Origin: Xenoacremonium recifei
Taxonomy: Eukaryota > Ascomycota > Sordariomycetes > Hypocreales > Nectriaceae
Direction: 5' to 3'
NCBI GenBank assembly: GCA_012184525.1
Contig: WOFQ01000037.1
Coordinates: forward strand, 186,001-250,000
DNA length: 64,000 bases
The notes below the pieces were generated by a model. That model searched no databases. It was not told the DNA's origin and worked only from the letters and a program-made list of their open reading frames with translations. Position numbers and translations under genes: made by a program. Positions 22,678 to 32,512 of this stretch are shown in pieces (within the stretch, counting starts at the first letter, position 1; each line of letters opens with the position of its first letter).

Positions 22678-23022
22678 CGCTTTGGACGAATTTGTATACA
22701 TCCCTGAGCTCGACTGTCTGGGACGGTACAACTGCTCGAGCGTCTGGTTTTCTCGGTCTTAAATGTCTTCAAGTAGTTGCATCTTTTGTTTCTCATCGCC
22801 AAGATTGCAGTACTTCCACATAGCGTTGGTTCGCCGGCAGAAGTTGAATCCTTGAGCTGCATGGAGGGACATCAAGTTCTCGTTTGCTTTGCAGCTTTGC
22901 TCGAGTAGCCAGTAGATGACATCGGGAGATTCTATTGGGGAAACCGCTTCCCCTTTATTCGCGTGTCCGGCTCGTAGATCGAGGATGCTCCGATTAACCT
23001 CAGGCGGTACGATAAATGCCAC
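22678..23022 (-). pseudogene. Relic of a large conserved fungal protein (possibly DUF3638 type)
   Basis: A protein-like frame runs from 23022 to a TAA at 22761-22759. It includes FIVPPEVNRSILDLRAGH, DVIYWLLEQSCKANENL and GFNFCRRTNAMWKY. The same frame then continues as DRENQTLEQLYRPRQ to another TAA at 22677-22675. LLEQxCxANE, FCRRTNxMW and QTLEQLY are reminiscent of very large fungal DUF3638 proteins, though I recall this only from general familiarity. The first TAA could be a CAA glutamine codon changed by a C-to-T transition. There is no ATG, no splice-supported upstream exon, and nothing of the remaining domain on either side. A truncated, mutated gene copy is the best reading. Confidence 0.45.
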
Positions 23023-23636
23023 TGACTGGGTCGATCCAAGTCACCTGAGTCTCATCGCCGCTATTGTCTCTGTCAGCCATTATTGACGTCCGTGAGGCCG
23101 AACTTCGGAATTATGTTAGTGTTGTGATACCATGGCGCGTAGTGTTACATATGTATGGTAGATAAGAGTGAGTTGGAACTCGTGAGTTGATGATGTGTAA
23201 AGGTTCGCTTCACGTAGTGGCTTTACCCTGATGCAGATCTCGCTTAACTCCTTCGAAATGGTGATTGACTGCGCAATACCAGCGCCCTAACAGCTACTGT
23301 GTAAAGAATTACTAAAGTCCTTCGCCTCGCCTCATGCGTTCATCCCGTGCCATGCCAACACTGCTTTCTGGATTTATGGTCTCCTCCCTAGTCTCATATT
23401 TGGTACTTCATGAAAAAGATCACCATGAATGATTGTAACAAGGCCCGCTCAGCCAGGGATATACTTGAGGCCTGGCTGGTAGCTCAGGTGACCGTCACCA
23501 CTTTGCCCACGTTCTGGGGATGAGACGTTAGAAATGTCGCAGATGATAGATATTTAAACCTACCCCTTTCCAGATGAGTTTCTCATTCTTAAAGGACCAT
23601 GGTCCTTTTCTTCCATGCTGGGTTTCATCCCTCCTA

Positions 23637-23804
23637 GATAATGAAGGGTCCAACAGGTGAGCCGGAGTCCAGTACAATTCCAGTCTTATCGCATCGTGCG
23701 AGGCGATGGTGCCCCATATCGTTTACTCGGAAGTTGAATATCTCTGGGTGCATCTCAGATAGCCTGTGCGCCACTTTGAGTGCAATTGATGTGCATCTTC
23801 CTGG
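23637..23804 (-). pseudogene. Short orphan coding-like segment, family unknown
   Basis: Between a TGA at 23807-23805 and a TAG at 23636-23634 the minus strand is open for 56 codons without an initiator. It reads IALKVAHRLSEMHPEIFNFR, then VNDMGHHRLARCDKTGI and VLDSGSPVGPF. The composition is protein-like, but I do not recognise the family and it joins no other exon convincingly. It may be another decayed gene piece or a chance open frame. Confidence 0.25.
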
Positions 23805-24570
23805 TCATCCGGCCCTCGATCTGCGCCAAAGTACTTGAACGGTTCTGGACACATCACGCGGGAGAGGATGTTGGCCGGGACAAAATCTCATAAAACGAGG
23901 TGCCAGGTCTCATTTTCGTTTCCAGTCATCGTCGAGTAGCAAAGTGAAAGAGAGAAGAAGAAAGGACGAATGGTCGTAGACATACGACCACTTAAAAAGA
24001 TATCGCTGATAGGCGCATATCTGACGCCACGAATGGAAGGCATAACCAAAAAAATTGCAGGAGCAACACACGTGACAGTAGTAGATGCCATGTCATTCTA
24101 CTGCCCATGGCAATTACATCCTAGCACGAATTGGGCAGTTACTATATCAACGGCATGCAGATAATTTACATTTGATGTCCCCATCATGGGTTACAAAGGT
24201 ATCTTCCTACTGCTCTATCCGGTAGACCTCATCTCTACCTCAAAGGCTTAGATCCCCAACTCCGAGAAGTAGCGTGGCGTGTGACTTGTCCACGTTTGCT
24301 GACGATACGGATGTAGAGATCCCGTGCAGTGCAGCATTGACTTTAAGCCACTCAGACAGTAGGACGCAGGCCAAATTGATGTGGCTTTCGACGAGATAAA
24401 GATCTATATGAGGGATAGAGATCTAGGTGAGGGACGGTGCTCTAGGTTAGGTATAGGGCAAGGCATACATGTGTGTAATAAAGGGATTTACTACCCTGAC
24501 TCCTTGCCTGTAGCTCTGTTTTCAGGATTGTCTCTTTCCGCTTCGCGAACTTATCGTCCATCTTGTCTTC

Positions 24571-25014
24571 CTATTGTTTTCTCGTTTCGTCCTCTTTCTT
24601 CTGTTTCTTGGTGAGAGTGTCGGGGAAATTGTTGACAATATAATCTGTATCGTCGGGATATTTCTCGTTCGTTGTGGTCATTACTGTCTCGCCGTTATTT
24701 GTCGTCTCGTTATTGGCTGCAGTCGCATCGGTAGGTGCGGGCGTGGGAGTCTCGGTCATCTTCGAGGTCAGCTCGTCATGCGCGGTTGTCTCAGCAGGTA
24801 TGGGCGTTTCGGTCGTCGTGGGTGTGGTAGTCTTGGCCGTCTTTGAGGTCTCCTCATCGCGCTCGTCGTCTGTACTCATGAGTCTTCGTCGTTTCGCGGG
24901 TGTTATCGTCTTTTCCGTGACCTGTTCGTTCTCGCTATCTGTGCTTGTGAGTCTGTGTCTCTTCTCGGTCGCCGTCGCTGAGCGCTCGTCGCTGGCCTTG
25001 GTCGGAGTCCCCAT
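24571..25014 (-). CDS. Hypothetical Thr/Lys-rich low-complexity protein
   Basis: A single frame of 147 residues starting MGTPTKASDERSATATEKRH. It is rich in Thr, Glu and Lys, lacks a signal peptide or membrane segment, and contains an internal duplication (KRHRLTSTDSENEQ and KRRRLMSTDDERDEE). A KRRR cluster could act as a nuclear localisation signal. The C-terminus is DTLTKKQKKEDETRKQ. I recognise no family. The frame lies alone beside the gene-poor region, so it could be a lineage-specific gene or a non-coding repeat-rich stretch that happens to be open. Confidence 0.4.
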   Translation of the reverse strand: MGTPTKASDERSATATEKRHRLTSTDSENEQVTEKTITPAKRRRLMSTDDERDEETSKTAKTTTPTTTETPIPAETTAHDELTSKMTETPTPAPTDATAANNETTNNGETVMTTTNEKYPDDTDYIVNNFPDTLTKKQKKEDETRKQ

Positions 25015-25266
25015 TCTGAAGCTTCTAAAATCGAGCTATATTTGACTGAGAATAATCTTGTGAACAGTAGAGGTAACCCGTGCGAATAGAATGACTCTCT
25101 AATTTTAAAAATTTCTATTAAACCCCTTTTTGGGTTTTCATTTACTATCACTATATCGTTGTGTACTAAGCACGACTGGCGTTCCTCCCTTTGTACCCTA
25201 GTGAGATTATCTAAATTAAGAAGAGTGGTGATGATATATCATTAATCCGGCCCATGTTACGGAATA

Positions 25267-26685
25267 TTAAGTCTTTCCGAACAATCCAGCAGACGACTGG
25301 GATTTAGCCACACAAGCCATGAACGCTCCAAACATTGTCATGGCTCCTCCAAAATAAGTGACCTGATTAAAACCACCGTATCTATCGATCATGGCACCGC
25401 TAACAGGAGGACCCAAGAGAGCCGAGCATCCAGCAAGTGCCATGCCAACGCCCATATATGTTCCCAAGTTCTTGGGGTTGTCCGTACAGAGGGTGATGGC
25501 CACAGAACCTCCTGAGACAATGGCCCCTGAGCAGAATCCGAAGACGGCCGCCACGACGATGATACTTGCGTTCGTCTTGGCTTCGAGCCAGCAGAAAACA
25601 ATGATGGCGGTGCTGGTCATAGCAGCGATGAGAGTGTTAATCCGACCGAACTTGTCACCCAACACGCCGGGAATTATGCGCCCAAAGATGGATGCTCCGT
25701 TCATCACAGCTACCAGGTAACTGGCCAAACTCGCACTCATGCCATTGAGCTCAGCATAAGACGGCAGCAGAAAAAGCGGCACAAACATGCCCACCATGCC
25801 GAAGAACATAGATATAATAAGCAGCACGTACAGTGGCGACCGAAAGCTCGACCACAGGAAGAAACGTGTGCGGCGCGGCGGCAACCTCGCGCGGATAGCC
25901 ACAGCCGAGAAGGCCAGCACCGGCAACATTATAAAGCCAGCGATGCGTACCGACCAGCCAAAGCCAACGTTCGTCGAATTGAGCAAGTTGGACAGCACGA
26001 TGGGGAAAACGACGGCGCCGAGAGACGAGCCTGCGACGGCCATGCCCATTGCGGCACCCCTTTTCTTATTGAACCATTGCGGCACGGCAGAGAGGGCCGG
26101 GAACATGAGGAAGCCGTTGGCAAGGCCGGTGAGGATGCCCTGGGCGAGCATGAACTGCCAGTACTCCTTGCAGATGCTTGTCATCATTATAGAGAAGACG
26201 TATAAGACGGCCGCTGGACGAAGCAGCTAAAGGCGGTTAGTGTCTTCCACGCCCTGCGACATGTAATACGAGTGTCAAGAGTCTTGACTCACCCAGGTTC
26301 CATAGCGATCGAACAGCGGCCCTCCCACGGCCCCAGCAGCAAAGATCAGGAATGATTGTACAGACCCAATCCAGGCAATGTTGTCAGCGCTCTGATCCGG
26401 CATCTGGTTAAACATGTAGTACGCCTGGAATATGCCAAACGTATTGGTGTATCCCAGCGTACAAAAGAAAGCCCCCGCCGCACCCGCAGCCACGAGCCAC
26501 GCTCTCAGGCCGCCATCGGGGAAGTTGTCATCGTCGTTGTCTTTGCCTGTCTCCGAGGAGGTGTCGATACATGTGTCCGGGTTCGGTGTCCGACCCGCCG
26601 AAGGGCGTGTGGGCTGGTTCGGGACTGGCTTCTCCATGGCGTCCGTGACGATATCGGAGGGGGCTGTGGAGGATATCTTGGACAT
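25267..26685 (-). CDS. MFS transporter, monocarboxylate-porter type
   Basis: Two exons (26685-26293, 26226-25267) encode 450 residues. The 66-nt intron (TGG|GTGAGT, CTAAC branch, TTTAG) joins YGTW to LLRPAAVLYVFS. After a hydrophilic N-terminus the motif PDGGLRAWLVAAGAAGAFFC starts the first membrane helix. PDGG-W is characteristic of fungal members of the monocarboxylate transporter (MCT) family of the major facilitator superfamily. About 12 hydrophobic helices can be seen, with the loop WFNKKRGAAMGMAVAGSSLG between helices 4 and 5 and GVLGDKFGR in the second half. It should move a small organic acid or related metabolite across a membrane, with unknown substrate. It is divergent from the Zn2Cys6 gene to its right, 568 bp start to start. 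Confidence 0.88.
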
Positions 26686-27253
26686 GGTTGCTGCTTATCA
26701 GATCAAGATTATCAGATCGTAATGAAGCTCTGACTCACGACCGAGCTTTCTCTGCGCTTCAATCAGTCTGCGTCACACAGCGCATCGGGACCAGCCCTTG
26801 TCTTATATCGTCCTCGCAGGCGCCTCATCGCGGCGGACTGTTGGCTCTGCATAAGGGCATTTCGACAGAGATTTTCAGATGCATTATCGTCTGTCGCAAA
26901 TCCCCGACGACATCACGATCAGAACATCATGACACCGCGCGGAAGTCGCGAGCCACGTTCTTGCCTCATGTAAGTCGGCTCGGTCTTTACGCCGCCTGTC
27001 CTCGGTGAATTCGCAGCTGCAGCCAATCAGAGCCCGCGCTGCACCTCGCTCTCCGCAATTCGCCGCTCCGAGCCTCCTCCACCGCTGACCACAGCCTTCA
27101 TTATCCCAGGGCCCTGCCTCGGGGTTTCTTCATCTTCATCGTCGTGAGATCCTCGTGGGCGTCAATTTGCCGTGGCCGCGGATTGCCCACCGGCCTGATC
27201 GTTCGTTCTTTTATTGTTCTCGTCCGCCAGCCTCGCGCTGTTGCCGCTCCGCC

Positions 27254-29860
27254 ATGCCTCCGTCACCCCCCTTGTCCCTGGCGCATCCGGCTTTCTATTA
27301 TACCGATTTCATGGATGACACGCCTGCCACCAGCGCTGCCGCCGCCGAGAGCCACACGGGTCTGGCTCTCGCTTCGGAGGCGCCCCAGAATACTTCCGGC
27401 TTGGGCCCTCCCGCCCAGCCGGAGAAGAAGCGAAGACGTCCGGCTCTCTCGTGCGAGCAGTGTCGACGACGCAAGATTCGCTGTGATCGCGGCCTGCCCT
27501 GTGTCAACTGCGTGAAGAGCAAGATTACGCCCTGCACGTATGCCCCAACGCACATCCCCGCTTCTCGCGGCAAAAAGGCGACAACCGTGGCGGGTCACAG
27601 CCATGACTACGAAAGTAGCTCGGACCGGGGAGCTCACGTGCCCTTCCGGACGGGACCCGGCTCCGGCTCCGGGCCCGAGTCTAGGACGTCTCCGTCCGAT
27701 GTCTTCCGGACGTCTGCCGGAGGGGTCCATCCAGAGCACATTGGAGGCTCTCTTGCAAACATGCCGTCGTCGAGTGTATCGTCAACGGTTGGGTCCTCGT
27801 CCGAGAACTCAACCACTGTAGATGCTCTCCTGGCGCGGGTCCGTCAGCTTGAACAGCAGCTCGCCAAAAATGTCTACATCACTCAAAACCCCGGCGAAAA
27901 GTTCGTGCCAGAAGATGAGAGCAAGCCGGCCTCCGAAGTTATGAAAGGTACCGTCTCCAAGACTCGGTTCTTCGGTCAAAGCCATTGGATGAACGGAACG
28001 GATCTTGTAAGTTGTTCCCCGTTGCATCGTGTCTCGACAGCTCTCACTTACACATCCTAGTTTCCCAACATACTCCGCGTCCTCAACGAGGCCGAGGCCC
28101 GACGCATTGAGCCCTATGGGACCTTTGTCAAGTGCAAGAACCTGGGTCGTGCCATCAAAGAGCGTCGTATCAAGCCACTGGCAACCGACAGGCTCGGTGA
28201 GACCGTGCCGGCTCGAGAGCTCGCAGACCAGCTCGTTGACGCATACTTCGACTCCTTTGAGGGTGCCATTCGCATTCTTCACAAGCCCACCTTTCAGACT
28301 GAGTATGAGCGATACTGGCAGAATCCCAGTGCAGCAAGCTCCGTCTTCGTCATGCAGCTCCAGCTATGCATGGCCATTGGTGCCGCTATGCATGATGACC
28401 TCTTTGCCCTGAGATCCCAAGCCATGCAATGGGTTCACGAGGCCCAGATATGGCTTCTGCTGCCCCCTGAAAAGAGCAGGATGACTCTTGCGGGCATCCA
28501 GGTCATGTGCATGCTCATCATCGCCAAGGCCACCAGTGCCGTTGGTCAGGATCTGACTTGGGTCACCACTGGCAGCCTCGTGCGACAGGCCATGTACATG
28601 GGCCTGCATCGTGACCCGAGAAAGCTCTCAGAGATGACAGTATACCGTGCTGAGATGCGTCGGCGACTGTGGTGGACCATCTTGGAGCTCAACTTGGAGT
28701 CCTCCTTTGACGCTGGTGGTCCACCACTAATCTCTGCCAAGCATTATGATACTCTGATGCCTGCAAACCTCAATGATGATCAACTAACGGATGATCCCGA
28801 CAACAGAGATCTGATGAACCCCCGGCCGGATGACCTGACCGACATGTCCCTTCAGCTCGCCCTTTTCAAGTCACTCCCTACTCGGCTCGCCGTCATCAAG
28901 CATATCAATGAGTTCAGAAGCAAGGAGTCCTATCCTGAAACGCTACGACTCAATTCAGATTTGACCAAGGCCTGCCGCACGCTGACCGAGACCCTGTCAA
29001 AGCTCTCGCAGGCTCAAAAGAGGACATCCCGAACTGTCATCACATCCTTCCACAGCTCTCTCATCCAGCTGTTCATGTACCGCTGCTTCATCTCACTCCA
29101 CCAGCCTATGCTCTCCCGCGCGGCAGATGATCCCACATTCTACTACTCTCGAAAGGTCTCACTAGACTGTTCTCTCAAAATGGCCCAGATTTGCGGCCTT
29201 TCAACACCCAGCCACATCCCTGCGCCCCCAGGTCCCGTCGATCCCACAACAATGTTCGACCGACTCATCACAAACGGCGCGGGCGTGTTCCGTGTTGTCC
29301 CGGTCCAGACGCAGTTCGCCATCGCGCTCGAGCTCATCCACAAGAAAGAGGAGGAGCGCGAGAGCCTCGGCAGCATTCCCTCCATGGGCACGGCCGACCT
29401 GCATCTCGTACTAGACGCAGCCGTCGATTGGACAGAGCGCCGAATCCGGTCGGGCGAGACGAACATCAAGGGCCACTGCTTCCTAACCGCATGCGTAGCC
29501 CTCGCCGACTCTATCGCTATTGGCCTCTCATCTGAGCAGGCCGATCAGACCGTTATCGACGTAGGAGCCCGCGTCAGCATCAAATGCTGGGATCTACTAA
29601 AGACGGTGGCCGAGCGCGAGGGCGTGTCCATCGAGGAGGAGCCCGAGCCGATTGAGATGGCGGTTGGGCCCAGTACCGTCGACAGCAATGGTATGGGCGA
29701 CTTCATGGACTTGGGGTTTGACTGGACGGGCGATCTGGACTGGAACGGGATCGGGGCGTTCTCGTGGGGGAAGCCGATGACGATGCCGAAGACGTTTGAC
29801 GATGCGAATCTGAATCAGATGGGACCTGTTGTTGGGATCCCAAATCCTGCGCAATTCTGA
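27254..29860 (+). CDS. Zn2Cys6 transcription factor with fungal-specific regulatory domain
   Basis: Two exons (27254-28006, 28061-29860) encode 850 residues if translation starts at 27254 (context GCCATGCC). In-frame ATGs at 27155 and 27311 are alternatives. The 54-nt intron runs CTT|GTAAGT to CATCCTAG. The DNA-binding cluster reads CEQCRRRKIRCDRGLPCVNC and then VKSKITPC, so all six zinc-ligand cysteines are present. A Ser/Gly-rich stretch and a heptad coiled coil (VDALLARVRQLEQQLAKN) follow, suggesting dimerisation. The middle has the fungal_trans domain, with MYMGLHRDPRKLSEMTVYRA and RRRLWWTILELNLESSFDAG. The acidic C-terminus (DFMDLGFDWTGDLDWNGIG) resembles an activation domain. It is a nuclear regulator of unknown targets. 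The adjacent divergent transporter is a candidate. Confidence 0.92.
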
Positions 29861-30228
29861 TGCGTGAAAAGGATATAGATGACGAGGGGGAAAGGAGGGA
29901 TATGACACGGACTTGTATTATATGAACGCCACTCCTGTGTGGATTTCTTATAAAGATACCCTGGACTATATGACGACATTCTGCTCATGACAAAAGCAAC
30001 TTGATGAATTAAATACTATTGGGCTATAATTCCTTTCAACTGTACTAAATCCTAGCCGGTCAAGCGTGAGAATATGTATCATTTGTCTGTGATGCAGGGT
30101 AGACAAGCGACCCCTGAACCATTATCCCCCCTTCATCAACCTCCCCAACATACCCCCAAACACTCGACTACGCTCACCCATCCGAATGACACCTCTGAGT
30201 ATTTCTCTATCCTTCTACATTAAGTAAT

Positions 30229-31824
30229 CTATCCCGCCTCATCTATTTCTTTCTCTCCCCCCCTCGGCCTCGCATGCTTCGCCAACAAATTCCTCGTCAC
30301 ATCCACCCTCCACACCCGCGGCCCCCTCTCCCCCTCCTCCACCCTACACTCCTCCACCAACGTCCGAATCTGGCCCCGAATCTCACGATTGCTCGTCACC
30401 GTCGCCCAGCCGCCCTCCCACCCGGCCATCCAGATGCTCAGCTTGCTGCCGCGCCACCCGCTGCGCTGCACCACGCCGTTTGCGGATGGGGGGAGACGGC
30501 CCGAGGTTACCGCGTGGGAGACGGTGAGGGGTGTGCAGGGCGGGAGGGGGAGGACTGTGATGGGGAGTTGGAGCGTGGGGGGGATGGCGTGGATGGAGAG
30601 GAGTTGGAAGTGTGTGCGGATGGTGGTAGGCGAGAGGGTGTTTGTGTCTTCGTGGGAAAGGGGGATGAGAAGACGCGCGCGATGCCGTTCTGTCTCGGTC
30701 CCAACCAGCCGCAACACCTGATGAAAATGCTCCGCCGCCTCCCTCGTACAAACCAACCGCCTCCCCTCCAACACCGGCCTCAACGCACTCATCATCCTCC
30801 CCCCCTCCGTCCCATTCTCCTCCTCAATCTGCGCCCTCGTCGATGCCACCATCCACTCCTTCGGCTCCAACTTCAAATGCGTTAAATCCGACGCCAAGTC
30901 CACCAAGATGGTGTGATCCAAGTTCAGCGTCTGCGTCAAGCCCTCCAGCGGATCGCCCATCATGCGCTGCACCGCCGTCTCTAGATCTTGCGGTGCTGGG
31001 CCTGACACTAGCGGTCCGTCTATGTCCTCAATTGTGACGTCCACGCCAGGGTCCATGCGCTGGATCTGTTCGGATAGGACTGCGAAGTCGGTGTTGTCCC
31101 AGAGGCGGTCGAAGAGCACGACCCGGATGCGCGGGAAGCGATACTCACATCGATTCAGCCTCGCCGCCGCAATAAGCTTGCGCACAAAGCCCACCAGCGG
31201 CACATCCTCCCACTCCTCCGCCTCAACCTCCTCCCCCCTCTCATGCTCCTCCCACAGCCATCCCGCATCACTCATCTGCCTCGCCAACCTCTCCCTTTGC
31301 ATCGCCCTCAGCGCCACCCACTCCCTTCCCCCCTCCACAACATCAACCTCCACGCGAGCCTGCCCCCGAAGCAAATGATGCCTTGCCTGACGAGCGCCGC
31401 TGGGCGTGGCCTCGCGCTCCATGAGCTGCTTGCGCGCGGCGCGGGAGGAGCCCTGGAATGTACGATTGGTGGCGATGAAGGAGCGGCATTTCTTGAGGAG
31501 GGTCCAGTGGCGGAGGGATTGCGTGATGGCGATGCTGCAGCCGTCGAGTTGGCGCAGGCTTTTGGAGATGGTGTCTTCGGGGGTCGGGGAGGCGTTGAGG
31601 GTGGCGATGCAGCGTTGGATGGCGTCGCAGTCGGCCGCGATGGTGCGGATGAAGGACGGGATGCCGGTGTTGTTCATTGCAGATTCCCGTGTCTGGAGAC
31701 GGTCTCGGAAGATTTCCATCTCCCGGATGGCTTCTTGTGCACTGCTGACCAGTCTAAGAGCCGTCTCGATCACCTCTTGCTGGTCAGGGCCCGTCTCATG
31801 CTCTTCAGCCTGAGAAGACTCCAT
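30229..31824 (-). CDS. DUF1308 (C7orf25/UPF0415-like) protein
   Basis: A single exon of 531 residues from an ATG at 31824 (MESSQAEEHETGPDQQ). An upstream in-frame ATG at 31860 would add 12 residues. The N-terminal half is helical (IREMEIFRDRLQTRE, LRHWTLLKKCRSFI). The C-terminal half contains TLNLDHTILVDLASDLTHLK, ALRPVLEGRRLVCTREAAEH and FHQVLRLVGTETERHRARLL. These match the pattern of the DUF1308 domain of eukaryotic C7orf25-type proteins, whose core resembles PIN-like nuclease folds. The acidic residues in LDHTILVDLASD could be part of such a site, but the function of the family is poorly known. There is no signal peptide or membrane segment. The call rests on motif memory. Confidence 0.65.
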   Translation of the reverse strand: MESSQAEEHETGPDQQEVIETALRLVSSAQEAIREMEIFRDRLQTRESAMNNTGIPSFIRTIAADCDAIQRCIATLNASPTPEDTISKSLRQLDGCSIAITQSLRHWTLLKKCRSFIATNRTFQGSSRAARKQLMEREATPSGARQARHHLLRGQARVEVDVVEGGREWVALRAMQRERLARQMSDAGWLWEEHERGEEVEAEEWEDVPLVGFVRKLIAAARLNRCEYRFPRIRVVLFDRLWDNTDFAVLSEQIQRMDPGVDVTIEDIDGPLVSGPAPQDLETAVQRMMGDPLEGLTQTLNLDHTILVDLASDLTHLKLEPKEWMVASTRAQIEEENGTEGGRMMSALRPVLEGRRLVCTREAAEHFHQVLRLVGTETERHRARLLIPLSHEDTNTLSPTTIRTHFQLLSIHAIPPTLQLPITVLPLPPCTPLTVSHAVTSGRLPPSANGVVQRSGWRGSKLSIWMAGWEGGWATVTSNREIRGQIRTLVEECRVEEGERGPRVWRVDVTRNLLAKHARPRGGEKEIDEAG

Positions 31825-32512
31825 GTTGACGCAACGACAGTGTCCCAACCCGAGATTCAACCCAGACTACCGGTGTTTTATAAAAAGGGCCAAGCCTCAA
31901 CTCTGCCTCGACTATCTGCTTCTTCGAGATTCCCAGGCCATCATGCGATGCGCCCTTGGTCGATCTGGCTTGGCTTGTCTTTCTGCCTTCCACGCCACAC
32001 ACAGCCAGGCACAGCAGAGAATCCGATGGCGCAGTTTCAGTCTGGACACGTGCTCAGCATTCAAGCAGTGGTCTGATACACAAGCCTCAGATTGTGCTTC
32101 CAAGGGCGTCCAATAGACTTTGTGGTATGCACGAGATGTCGTCGCTACAAGGCAGCCCTGAGGGGCGCAGTTTTTGTGAGGTCAATTTCGGCCAGAATTG
32201 TTAGGTAATCCACCAAAAGCTGTCCTCAGCCCAAGACCCTATCAGACATCTCAATGCTTTAAAGACATGAATTATCATAAACTAATGGAGTACTAATAAT
32301 ATGTATGAATCTCTGAAATATGCCGGATTGGCAGTTTTTGTTCGTCAGCCTTTAAGCTAAACATTACTCCTGTCAATGCAGGTATCGCAACCAAATAAAT
32401 GCCTTCTTTTTCCTACCCCAACTCCATGCAATGAATGAATGAATCGACCACATTACCGTCAAATATCCGTCATTTCCTTCTCTTTCTCCAAGAAAATCCA
32501 ACAAAGGGCCTT
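31825..32512. other. Intergenic region between the DUF1308 and DUF3433 genes
   Basis: About 690 bp. It should contain the DUF1308 promoter and the DUF3433 3' end. Overlapping short frames on both strands lack coding character. Confidence 0.45.

Larger units (their letters stand above)
21742..24570. other. Gene-poor region with coding relics
   Basis: About 2.8 kb without an intact gene that I can support. It contains the decayed coding segments listed separately at 22678-23022 and 23637-23804. Elsewhere frames are short, and stop codons are frequent on both strands. The contrast with the dense housekeeping block to the left is sharp. No terminal repeats or transposase motifs were recognised. 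Confidence 0.5.
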
